Shown here: in pieces, positions 1-6,139 of the stretch
Numbering within the stretch: the stretch's first letter is position 1
Layout: every line of letters begins with the position of its first letter
DNA from: Armatimonadetes bacterium UBA1398
Lineage (GTDB): Bacteria; Armatimonadota; Zipacnadia; UBA1398
NCBI GenBank assembly: GCA_002305165.1
Contig: DBQI01000055.1
Span: 1-6,720 of the forward strand
Direction of reading: 5' to 3'
DNA length: 6,720 nucleotides
Made by a program: the position numbers and the translations under genes
The notes under the pieces: generated by a model
What the model was told of the DNA's origin: nothing
Database searches by the model: none
Seen by the model: the letters and a program-made list of their open reading frames with translations, nothing else

Positions 1-127
1 ACAGCGGCGGGGGCTTGGCAGGCCCCACAACCGCCGATGGTTGCAGGCCTGCCTGGGCGCATAGCCCTTGATACGAGGCGAACTACCCACTCCCATGCAA
101 CAACCTCTAGGCACTCTCATGAATAAG
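1..127. other. Non-coding stretch with short palindromes, downstream of the TPR gene
   Basis: No convincing gene is visible here; open frames crossing it are antisense shadows of the TPR gene. Two small symmetric elements can be seen: a hairpin with a 5-bp stem GGGGC/GCCCC (10-14 with 22-26, 7-base loop) and a perfect 10-base palindrome GCAGGCCTGC (43-52). Neither is followed by a T-tract on either strand, so they do not look like intrinsic terminators. The left edge of the window cuts off whatever gene lies beyond. Confidence 0.5.
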
Positions 128-154
128 GCGGGCTAGGCTCCCGCTTCAGCCCGC
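128..154 (-). terminator. Weak terminator-like hairpin over the TPR stop codon
   Basis: GCGGGCT (128-134) and AGCCCGC (148-154) form a perfect 7-bp stem with a 13-base loop. On the minus strand the hairpin spans the last codons and the TAG stop (133-135) of the TPR gene, and it is followed by CTTATTC, which is only a poor T-tract. It could help end transcription of the leftward gene, but it lacks the run of U expected of a strong intrinsic terminator. Confidence 0.3.
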
Positions 155-1614
155 GGGGACATGAGCACCGCTTGCAGCGGGCCGGCCTGCCCTGGGGGGC
201 CGAGCAGTTCCGCCACCAAGTCCCATGCGCGAGCCAGCGAGAGGGGCGAGGGCGAGCCCTCCAGCTCAGCCGCGAGCGCGTTGAGCCGCTCGTGCAGCGA
301 CTCGTCGACGATCCGCGCCTCAGCCGCGGACCTGGCGAGACCCAGGGCTGCCCTCGGGAGCACTGCCGCGTCCACGGGCGAGGTCCCGTCGGGGCCCGAT
401 AGCCACTCTCCCACAACCAGCAGGCCGGCGAGCTGCTGGCGTTCGCCAACATCCATGAGCTCCCACGCCGCGCCCGCCTGGCCCATCGCCCTATCCCATG
501 CCTGCTCGGCGAGCTTCGGTGGCGCGTAGTGCCGAGCGGTCCGCGCGATGTAGCGGGCCGTGAACTCGGCCTGAGGCGACTCGGCAACCCGCGTGGCCGC
601 CATCCGCGCCATAGTGCGGCGGTACTCGTCCACGGAGTGGAAGCCGAGGGTGATCCGCTGCTCGCGCGCCGCCGAGTACGGAATCGCCCATTCCGGTGGC
701 GCCAGCACGTCCGTCGGCTCTGCCAGATCGGCGCCACCCTCCTCCAGCATCTTCACTTGCCGGTCGAGGTGCATGAGGTACTGCTCCGGCGCGCCGTAAC
801 GCTCTCCTCGCTCCGTCGCGTCCCGGTAGTATCGCAGCGCCTCCTGCGCCTTGCCGAGCCGGTGGGAGCACACGGCAGCCAGCTCGGCGGCCTCCACGAA
901 ACTCGGGAACCACAGCGCGGGGGCAACCAACTCCAGGGCACGCTCGTACTCGCCCATGCTATAGGCGATGGCCGCAGCCTGGTAATCCAGTTCGGGGCCT
1001 ATCGGGTCCACTCGCATCGCCTCGGCGATCTCCGCGTAGGCCGCCTCCCACTCGCCCACCGCGCGCAGTGCGATCGCGAGCGAGCGGCACGCGTCAGGGT
1101 GCCGCAGCGCCGCCGGCCGCTCCAAGGGAGGCCGTGGACGCGCCCCGTCTCCGACCAGCCTCACCAGCCGCGCTACGGTCGTGCTGAGCCACCCGACCTC
1201 AACCCCAAGCCGGGCCAGCTCCTCCACCGCGCGGCCCCCCTGTCCCTGGCGTGCATGGGCCTCGGCGAGCCAGTACCGTATCTCCCCATCCTCCGGATCA
1301 CGCTCCTGGGCGGCCCGGAAGGCCTCCTCAGCCGCGGGGATCAAGGAGGGTTCCTCCTCCTCGTCCGCTAGATCGAGCAGTGCGAGACCCAGCGCCTTGT
1401 GAGTGAAGCCAGCTCCGTTCCGCGACAGGGTAGCCTGGCGCGCGAGCTCCACGGCCTCCTCGTAGAAGTCCAGGTTCCTCAGCGCCTCGGACTTGAGGAC
1501 GAGCATGGTCGCGTCGCCCGGCGCCGCGGCCAGCGCCTCGTCGCAGAGCCGGATGGCTTCCTCGTCGTCCCCATCCTCGCCGCGGTCCAGTAGGTAGCGG
1601 ATCGTCTCATCCAT
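133..1614 (-). CDS. TPR-repeat protein, probably cytoplasmic
   Basis: A 493-residue protein with no signal peptide or membrane segment, built mainly of amphipathic helix pairs. Tetratricopeptide-like units are visible at about residues 17-66 (EAIRLCDEALAAAPGD, then YEEAVELARQA), 70-135 (AAEEAFRAAQERDPEDGEIRYWLAEAHARQG) and 174-270 (GEWEAAYAEIAEAMRVDP, GEYERALELV, GKAQEALRYYRDA). The A/P/G spacing and the 'DP' or 'PGD' turns between units are typical of TPRs. An acidic run (DEEEEP) lies near residue 85. After residue 290 the repeats fade into a helical C-terminal part I do not recognise. TPR arrays bind other proteins; the partner cannot be told. The ATG at 1614 is the first start in frame, with only a G-rich stretch upstream as a poor ribosome-binding site. 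It is transcribed away from the secreted-protein gene. Its coding reality is well supported, its function is not. Confidence 0.85.
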   Translation of the reverse strand: MDETIRYLLDRGEDGDDEEAIRLCDEALAAAPGDATMLVLKSEALRNLDFYEEAVELARQATLSRNGAGFTHKALGLALLDLADEEEEPSLIPAAEEAFRAAQERDPEDGEIRYWLAEAHARQGQGGRAVEELARLGVEVGWLSTTVARLVRLVGDGARPRPPLERPAALRHPDACRSLAIALRAVGEWEAAYAEIAEAMRVDPIGPELDYQAAAIAYSMGEYERALELVAPALWFPSFVEAAELAAVCSHRLGKAQEALRYYRDATERGERYGAPEQYLMHLDRQVKMLEEGGADLAEPTDVLAPPEWAIPYSAAREQRITLGFHSVDEYRRTMARMAATRVAESPQAEFTARYIARTARHYAPPKLAEQAWDRAMGQAGAAWELMDVGERQQLAGLLVVGEWLSGPDGTSPVDAAVLPRAALGLARSAAEARIVDESLHERLNALAAELEGSPSPLSLARAWDLVAELLGPPGQAGPLQAVLMSPRAEAGA

Positions 1615-1644
1615 GCGTCGAGCCCCCGTCCTGCGAGCACCCGC

Positions 1645-1673
1645 ATTATGGAGGACGTGCCGCGGGGAGGGAA
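1645..1673 (-). promoter_or_regulatory. Likely sigma70 promoter of the TPR gene
   Basis: On the minus strand, TTCCCT (1673-1668) and CATAAT (1650-1645) are separated by exactly 17 bases. The -10 matches the consensus at five of six positions and the -35 at three of six. Transcription would begin near 1638, giving a leader of about 24 bases before the ATG at 1614. The AT-rich hexamer stands out in very GC-rich surroundings. Confidence 0.5.
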
Positions 1674-1703
1674 GCGACGCCCGCCGCCGACCGTGGATTG
1701 GGT

Positions 1704-1717
1704 ATCCTATTCAGGAT
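1704..1717. repeat. Perfect inverted repeat between divergent genes
   Basis: ATCCT (1704-1708), spacer ATTC, AGGAT (1713-1717) is a perfect 5-bp inverted repeat in the only AT-richer part of the divergent intergenic region. The overlapping TATCCT (1703-1708) or TATTCA (1708-1713) could be the -10 box of a rightward promoter for the secreted-protein gene, although no good -35 lies upstream. An operator shared by both directions is possible, but the site is short enough to be chance. Confidence 0.3.
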
Positions 1718-1747
1718 GACGCGCCGCACTCGGCCCGCGCCACGACG

Positions 1748-1755
1748 GGAAGTGA
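1748..1755 (+). promoter_or_regulatory. Shine-Dalgarno site that fixes the GTG start at 1763
   Basis: GGAAGTGA differs by one base from GGAGGTGA and sits 7 bases before the GTG at 1763. It favours that GTG over the upstream in-frame ATG at 1613, which would overlap the start of the divergent TPR gene and put about 50 polar residues ahead of an otherwise good signal peptide. Confidence 0.6.
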
Positions 1756-1762
1756 AACCACC

Positions 1763-4270
1763 GTGCACCGATACGCGCCATGGCTCCCTGCCCTCGCCAT
1801 CCTTCTCACCACCGGAGCCGTCGCCCACACCCCCGACCAACCCCTCGGCGACCCGGTGGTGAGGGTGACCTTCGATACCGATGGGTCGAGCACCCATCCT
1901 CTCGCCGGCGCCTGGGCCCAGTCCGAGGGCCTCGTAACCGCCCCCGTGCATCTCGGCGCCGAGGGCGCTCCCCAGGGCGAGCGGTACGGCAGGCTGGCAG
2001 CCCGGTCTGAGGGGGCCTCCTCGGCCCACTACGTGATCGACACCGTCATGCGGCCCGGCGTCTTCCTGCAGGCATCGGCCCTGGTTCGCGCGCCCGCACG
2101 GCCCGACGGGGTCACCACCCAGCTCGCCTTCGTCGTATGCGATGCCGCCCGCCCAGGCGCTGCCGTCGCCGAGATCACCCGCGACATCCCCGCCGGCGAG
2201 GAGTGGCACAAGATCGAAGTCACGCTGGATCCCATCCGGCTTGCCGGCCCGGGCTACTACCTCTCCTCCGTTGAGTTCCGCGCCGACGGGCTACAAGCGG
2301 GCCAGGCTGTAGCCATGGACCTAGATGACCTCCTCTTCACGGGCGACGTGGATGTCTACTTCGAGCGCTACCTGCCGCGACTGGCCGAGGAGGGCGCCGC
2401 AGCTCTGCGCGCCTCACTGGTCGAGGTGAACGAGTCCCTGGAGGCATTGCCCGCGGCCATCGATGCCCCCGCGGACGCGCCACCGGCGGTCGCGGACGCA
2501 CTGATGGCGGCCGCCGAGTGGTACGCCGAAAGCCATAGCCGGATAGACGACTGGATGGCCTCCCTCCTCGGCCAGACGGTGCCCCCCACGGCCGTAGTCC
2601 GAGGGAATGTCCTCGACACCCGTCTCATGCGGTCCATCCTGGAGCAGGCGGAAGCCGCCGAGAACCTCGAGCCCCGCGGGCCATACGCCATCTGGCGCCT
2701 GGACGACACCCCGGAACGCTACCCTCTGCCTTGGGATGTCGCCGTCATGGGCCAGCTCGTCGACCGCGTGGCCCTCAGAGCCACCCCGGGCGAGCCGCTT
2801 CACCTGGCCCTCGCCATCCGCTCCCAGGTCGCCGCGGCCGGCCTTATGGTCCGCCCAGGGCCGCTCCAGGGAGAATCGGGCGCCGCTGTGCCAGCCACGG
2901 CCTGGGACGCCAAGCATCTGCTCTGGTGGTGGCAAGCCCCCCGGGGGGCCACTAATGGCGAGCTTGTGGCTACGCCCGAGCTGCTGGCCCATAACCCGTC
3001 GCTGGTGACTCCCCGGACCGATGCCGCCGACAACCGACTCGATGGCCCTATCCCCGCCGATGCCGTCACTCTCGTGCCCGTCAACGCCGAGGCCGGCGAG
3101 GTGCGTACCTTCGTCCTGTCCCTCTCTGTTCCCCGTGACCTGCCGCCAGGCGCCATGAGCGGAGAGATACTCATACGCAGCGCGGCCGGCGAGGCGCGCC
3201 TGCCATATACCCTCGAGATACTCCCCTTCACCGTGGTGGACAGCGACCCCAAGTTGCTGGTCGAGCTGCGCTCCCGGCTCGGGCCTGACGACCCGGGCTC
3301 CCTCGCAACCCTGTCTGAGCGCCGTATGCGGGAGGTCCTCGCGGACATCCAGGCCCTGGGCGGCCCCTGCTCTGTGACCGTCGACGCTCCGGTGCCCGAG
3401 GACACCGACGACCTGAGCGAGCTCCGTGCGGCCCTGGCGCTCCGCATGGATGCTGGCATGATCCACGGACCCCTTCTCCTGCACGGCACCGAGCCGTGGC
3501 TGCTCAACATAGCTGGCCACGCCTACAGCGCGGCGGGGTTCGCTCAGCACAACGAGGCCTTTCTCGCCCGCATGCGGCAGGTGGCGGAACTGGGCAAGGA
3601 GTTAGGGGTGGAGGGGCTGACCGTGTGCGGCATGCCCAGCGCCGGCGCCCCTCTCGCCCACCACCAGAACGTAGCCGCCAAAGCATGCCGCGGCATAGGC
3701 ATGCCGACCTACATCGAGGCCCAGCCTGGGATCAGCCACTCCACCGGCCATATGGCCTACGTCAGCCTCTGCCGTGACGACCACACGGACTCCCAGGCGG
3801 CCAAACGGATGGGCTTCGAGCTATGGTACCGCCCTGAGCACACGGGGATCGAGGAGCCCGCCCGGCTGCGCCAGGAGGCTAGTTTCGGGCTGGCGCGCCG
3901 GGGGTACACGGGGCTCATCCTGCCCTATTGGCAGCCCTGTGGTGACCCTCTTGACGACCTGGACGGAGTTGCCAAGGACCGCATGACGGCCTACCCGAGC
4001 CAAGATGGCCTCCTGCGCACCGTGAGTTGGCTCGGGCTGAGGGAGGCGGTCACCGATAGGCAGTATCTGAGGGCCGCCGCGGATCTGCTGGAGCGGGCCC
4101 TCGGCGCCGCGGGCGTCGGTGGATTCGGCGCCCGGCCTGAGGTGCCCGAGATCGAGGCGCTCCGGGCCGCCTGGTTCGCCGCCCTCGAGACGGCCGACCC
4201 CTCCGTGGCCCGCGAGGAGCTGCGGACCGCTATGGCGGGGGTGGCCCGATGGCTACAGGACCAACCCTGA
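1763..4270 (+). CDS. Secreted multidomain DUF4091-like (glycoside hydrolase-type) protein
   Basis: An 835-residue exported protein. Residues 1-21 form a signal peptide: MHR, hydrophobic core LPALAILLTTGAV, and an AVA|H signal-peptidase-I site. Residues about 25-195 look like a carbohydrate-binding-type beta sandwich (W.KIEVTLDP, ending DLDDLLFTGD). A helical linker follows (about 200-275). Then comes a second beta-rich domain ending with LPPGAMSGEILIRS (460-473), resembling the 'P.G.Y.G...' sandwich that precedes the barrel in DUF4091 proteins. The C-terminal part (about 490-835) alternates strands and helices like a TIM barrel and contains GLILPYW (717-723) and YPSQDG...LREAVTDRQYL (about 744-768), which match the DUF4091 ending 'YPG.DG...LREG.EDYEYL' as I remember it. 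The family is associated with polysaccharide use, but no substrate can be named. The acidic 'DEP' usual in the barrel seems replaced by GMP (623-625), so activity is uncertain. Probably co-transcribed with the HEAT gene. Confidence 0.7.
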   Translation: MHRYAPWLPALAILLTTGAVAHTPDQPLGDPVVRVTFDTDGSSTHPLAGAWAQSEGLVTAPVHLGAEGAPQGERYGRLAARSEGASSAHYVIDTVMRPGVFLQASALVRAPARPDGVTTQLAFVVCDAARPGAAVAEITRDIPAGEEWHKIEVTLDPIRLAGPGYYLSSVEFRADGLQAGQAVAMDLDDLLFTGDVDVYFERYLPRLAEEGAAALRASLVEVNESLEALPAAIDAPADAPPAVADALMAAAEWYAESHSRIDDWMASLLGQTVPPTAVVRGNVLDTRLMRSILEQAEAAENLEPRGPYAIWRLDDTPERYPLPWDVAVMGQLVDRVALRATPGEPLHLALAIRSQVAAAGLMVRPGPLQGESGAAVPATAWDAKHLLWWWQAPRGATNGELVATPELLAHNPSLVTPRTDAADNRLDGPIPADAVTLVPVNAEAGEVRTFVLSLSVPRDLPPGAMSGEILIRSAAGEARLPYTLEILPFTVVDSDPKLLVELRSRLGPDDPGSLATLSERRMREVLADIQALGGPCSVTVDAPVPEDTDDLSELRAALALRMDAGMIHGPLLLHGTEPWLLNIAGHAYSAAGFAQHNEAFLARMRQVAELGKELGVEGLTVCGMPSAGAPLAHHQNVAAKACRGIGMPTYIEAQPGISHSTGHMAYVSLCRDDHTDSQAAKRMGFELWYRPEHTGIEEPARLRQEASFGLARRGYTGLILPYWQPCGDPLDDLDGVAKDRMTAYPSQDGLLRTVSWLGLREAVTDRQYLRAAADLLERALGAAGVGGFGARPEVPEIEALRAAWFAALETADPSVAREELRTAMAGVARWLQDQP

Positions 4271-4286
4271 GAGCTCGCCGCTCGCC

Positions 4287-4293
4287 GGGAGGG
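4287..4293 (+). promoter_or_regulatory. Shine-Dalgarno site for the HEAT-repeat gene
   Basis: GGGAGGG lies 11 bases before the TTG at 4305. An in-frame stop (TGA 4296-4298) just upstream rules out any earlier start, and no ATG or GTG in frame lies close behind the TTG. The spacing is longer than ideal, so the start choice is reasonable but not certain. Confidence 0.5.
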
Positions 4294-4304
4294 TGTGATC
4301 GCGC

Positions 4305-5753
4305 TTGAGTGGCAGGCTCCGTGAGGCGCTTCACGGCCTCCTCGACCGTTGGCCGCCGGGCAGCTTCGAGAGGCGCGTGCTCTCCCTGGAGGTGCTGCCC
4401 GAGGCGGTTGGCGAGGGTTGGTCCGGATCCGCTGACGCCGAGGCCGTGGGCCTCCTGATCCCACTGCTGACCGACCCGGACGCGCCCTTGCGGCGTCGAG
4501 CCGTTGAAGCCCTCGCTCGAGTGGTGGAGGGTACCGGGGCGGTGGGCCTCGCCCTACTCCAGGGCTTGGATCGCCATCCCGCCTGCCGTGACGGCCTTCC
4601 CCTCGCTCGAGCCGCATGCCTGAGCACGGCTCGCTGGGAGGAACGGCTCGCTGCCGCGGCGCCCGACCTCGGCCACAACTCGCCCGGCCGCCGGCGCGCC
4701 GCCCTGCGCGGGCTCTCCCAATGGCCCGCCGAAGCTCCCCCGGAGGCCTTCGAGGTGGCTCTGGGCGCCATCCGTCCGAGTGATGACTTCGCCCACCGCT
4801 GCGCCGCCCTGGAATGTGCCGGCCGCCTCCTCGGGGGGCGGACCGGTGAGGGCGAACTCGAGGCCCTGAGGACCGCCCTGAGCCCTCGTCAACGGCTTCA
4901 GGCTGAGGATGCCGGCTACTGCCCGGAGGTTGCTTGGGCCTTGGCGGTCGCCGGGGGCCCGTTCGAGAAGGATCTGCGAGATCGAGTCATCCGGCCCCTG
5001 CTGAGCGACACCGGCGCTAGTCGCCGCCAGAGCAGGGCTCGGCGTCGAGGCTTGGCGGCCCTCACCTCAGGCTCATGCCCTGAGGCCGATCTGATCGCCC
5101 TGGCCGTCAAGTCAGTAGCCGACCCTCGGCGCGAGGTCCGGTGGCAAGCCCTGTGGAGCCTGGCCGAGGCCTCGTGGCGCTGGCCCGCGGCCGATTGGCC
5201 TCCCGCGATCCCCCAGGAACCCAGGGCCGCCTGGCGCCAAGCCCTCATCGGCCTCGCCGCGCCGGCGCTCCCGACGGTCGGACCTGGCGCCGCGGCGAGC
5301 TTTGCCATGCGCTATCGGTTGCTGGGGGAGGCTTGCCGGCACCCCGGCGCCGAGAGACTCGAGGAACGGCTCACCTCGGCGCTGTCCACCCCCACTCTGG
5401 CAGCGGAGGCCGCTCTGGGCTGGGCCGTACTGCATCGCGGGCAGGGCCTTGAGGCGGCTGGCGCCTTGAGCGACGCCCTGCCGAACCGGCCCAATGCCCG
5501 CACCCGCCTGGCCAGTGGCGCGGCCCTGGGTCTGATTGTCGGCGGCGGCCCCGCCGCCGGCATCGTGTGCGCTCTGGCGGAGGCGTTGGTTGGTCGAGAC
5601 CCGGCGACACGTGCCGGCGCGTCCCTAGGTCTCCTGGCTGCTGGCTCGGGAGGGACCGCGCCGTGGGCCCGAATCCCACGGAACCCAGGCGCGCCATGGG
5701 CCCGCTACCTGAGCTGCGCGGGTGAATCTGAAGTTTTCGTGAATAGAGCTTGA
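4305..5753 (+). CDS. HEAT-repeat protein, probably cytoplasmic
   Basis: A 482-residue, alanine-, leucine- and arginine-rich, almost wholly helical protein without a signal peptide or membrane helix. HEAT-like units are seen at about residues 43-76 (AEAVGLLIPLLTDPDAPLRRRAVEALARVVEG, with the classic 'D.....R..A..AL' spacing), 126-155 (PGRRRAALRGLSQW), 162-193 (AHRCAALECAGRLLGG) and 265-292 (VKSVADPRREVRWQALWSLAEA). The rest is probably more degenerate repeats. HEAT arrays act as protein-binding scaffolds; nothing here shows a catalytic site. The start is a TTG preceded by GGGAGGG. It begins 34 bases after the secreted-protein gene in the same direction, so the two are probably one operon, although one product is exported and the other seems cytoplasmic. 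The last residues (ESEVFVNRA) are encoded by AT-richer DNA that doubles as upstream promoter sequence for the rRNA operon. Specific role unknown. Confidence 0.8.
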   Translation: MSGRLREALHGLLDRWPPGSFERRVLSLEVLPEAVGEGWSGSADAEAVGLLIPLLTDPDAPLRRRAVEALARVVEGTGAVGLALLQGLDRHPACRDGLPLARAACLSTARWEERLAAAAPDLGHNSPGRRRAALRGLSQWPAEAPPEAFEVALGAIRPSDDFAHRCAALECAGRLLGGRTGEGELEALRTALSPRQRLQAEDAGYCPEVAWALAVAGGPFEKDLRDRVIRPLLSDTGASRRQSRARRRGLAALTSGSCPEADLIALAVKSVADPRREVRWQALWSLAEASWRWPAADWPPAIPQEPRAAWRQALIGLAAPALPTVGPGAAASFAMRYRLLGEACRHPGAERLEERLTSALSTPTLAAEAALGWAVLHRGQGLEAAGALSDALPNRPNARTRLASGAALGLIVGGGPAAGIVCALAEALVGRDPATRAGASLGLLAAGSGGTAPWARIPRNPGAPWARYLSCAGESEVFVNRA

Positions 5754-5778
5754 CGGAATCGGATTCGGGGAGTAGATT
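5750..5778 (+). promoter_or_regulatory. rRNA operon promoter P1
   Basis: TTGACG (5750-5755) and TAGATT (5773-5778) are separated by 17 bases. The -35 matches five of six consensus bases and the -10 four of six. The AT-rich run just upstream (GAAGTTTTCGTGAATAGAG, from about 5730) could act as an UP element. The -35 box overlaps the TGA stop of the HEAT gene (5751-5753). The start of transcription would be near 5785, about 355 bases before the 16S 5' end. It is the weaker of two promoters with the same geometry. Confidence 0.55.
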
Positions 5779-5867
5779 CACGGTTCCTAATGGCAGGCAC
5801 GTCCCCACGCGTGACCCCTCGCAGCGGTGAGCCCTAGGGTTTATCTTGCGAGGCAGAAGGAGTGGGG

Positions 5868-5902
5868 GCGGGTAGGTCCGAAAAGAATCTTTCGCCTCCC
5901 GC
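5868..5902 (+). other. Bulged 13-bp hairpin between P1 and P2
   Basis: Three paired blocks nest together: GCGGG (5868-5872) with CCCGC (5898-5902), AGG (5874-5876) with CCT (5895-5897), and CGAAA (5879-5883) with TTTCG (5890-5894). The bulges are T and TC on the left arm only, and the loop is AGAATC. It is followed by six A, not T, so it is not an intrinsic terminator on the plus strand. On the minus strand it is followed by C-rich sequence. Only transcripts started at P1 or upstream would carry it. Confidence 0.5.
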
Positions 5903-5941
5903 AAAAAAGTGCTTGACGTTCAGGAAGCGGGAAGCTATGCT
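5903..5941 (+). promoter_or_regulatory. rRNA operon main promoter P2 with A-tract UP element
   Basis: TTGACG (5913-5918), a 17-base spacer and TATGCT (5936-5941) make a strong sigma70-type promoter. An A6 tract (5903-5908) sits just ahead of the -35 where an UP element contacts the RNA polymerase alpha subunit. Transcription should begin near 5948-5950 and give a leader of about 190 bases before 16S. The stretch after the -10 (AATACCTT) is AT-rich, unlike the GC-rich discriminators of stringently controlled enterobacterial rRNA promoters. Confidence 0.75.
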
Positions 5942-5979
5942 AATACCTTGCCGGCCGACATTGCTCGGAAGGCGCTGAA

Positions 5980-6010
5980 GCCCCTGACGGGGTGCCGATC
6001 CTTGAAAACT
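5980..6010 (+). promoter_or_regulatory. rRNA leader antitermination site: boxB-like hairpin and boxA
   Basis: The hairpin GCCCC-TGAC-GGGGT (5980-5993), which an outer TCGG/CCGA pairing (5965-5968 with 5995-5998) may extend, is followed directly by CCTTGAAAACT (6000-6010). The latter closely resembles the boxA of Gram-positive rRNA leaders (CTTTGAAAACT), where NusB and NusE (S10) load onto nascent rRNA to prevent Rho termination. Hairpin then boxA is the usual order in rrn leaders. A weak boxC-like GGTGTG (6091-6096) lies further on. The boxA call rests on sequence likeness and position. Confidence 0.65.
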
Positions 6011-6021
6011 GAGTAGCGCGC

Positions 6022-6079
6022 GAGTTAAGTGAACTCCTGCCTCGTCCAACCCCAAGTTGGACAAACCAGCGTAGCTGGT
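6022..6079 (+). other. Three short tandem hairpins in the rRNA leader
   Basis: Three perfect inverted repeats follow boxA. GAGTT/AACTC (6022-6026 with 6032-6036) has a 5-base loop. GTCCAAC/GTTGGAC (6044-6050 with 6056-6062) has loop CCCAA. ACCAGC/GCTGGT (6065-6070 with 6074-6079) has loop GTA. The second and third are two bases apart. CGAGTT (6021-6026) can instead pair with AACTCG (6084-6089), which would enclose the other two hairpins. Such leader structure commonly helps 16S fold and be processed. Confidence 0.5.
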
Positions 6080-6103
6080 GATCAACTCGTGGTGTGAAAC
6101 GGA

Positions 6104-6129
6104 CGGTTGCGCGAATGATCGCGTGACCG
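6104..6129 (+). other. 11-bp hairpin just before the 16S 5' end
   Basis: Bases 6104-6114 (CGGTTGCGCGA) pair along their full length with 6119-6129 (TCGCGTGACCG): nine Watson-Crick pairs and two G-U wobbles, loop ATGA. It ends about 10 bases before mature 16S. It may be a leader processing or folding element; the long stem that RNase III normally cuts would need the other strand beyond the 16S 3' end, outside the window. Confidence 0.5.
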
Positions 6130-6139
6130 ATCTACACTT

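Noticed and set aside
529..1371. Open frame of 280 codons on the plus strand
   Set aside because: Antisense to the TPR gene; its translation is Arg/Pro/Gly/His-rich with no recognisable domain, typical of a GC-rich shadow frame.
1613..1762. N-terminal extension of the secreted protein from the ATG at 1613
   Set aside because: It would overlap the divergent TPR start, carries the TPR promoter, encodes an arginine-rich stretch ahead of a proper signal peptide, and has no ribosome-binding site, whereas GTG 1763 has GGAAGTGA 7 bases upstream.
2414..3550. Open frame of 378 codons on the minus strand
   Set aside because: Antisense to the secreted protein, whose frame has a signal peptide and domain-like patterns; the antisense translation is low-complexity.
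4273..4286. Direct repeat GCTCGCC x2 in the gap between the secreted and HEAT genes
   Set aside because: Too short to support a role; likely chance in GC-rich sequence.
5806..5813. Palindrome CACGCGTG between P1 and P2
   Set aside because: Eight-base GC-rich palindromes are frequent in this DNA, and nothing else singles it out.
5834..6085. Small minus-strand frame over the rRNA leader
   Set aside because: It covers promoter P2, boxA and leader hairpins, which explain the sequence better, and has no domain signature.
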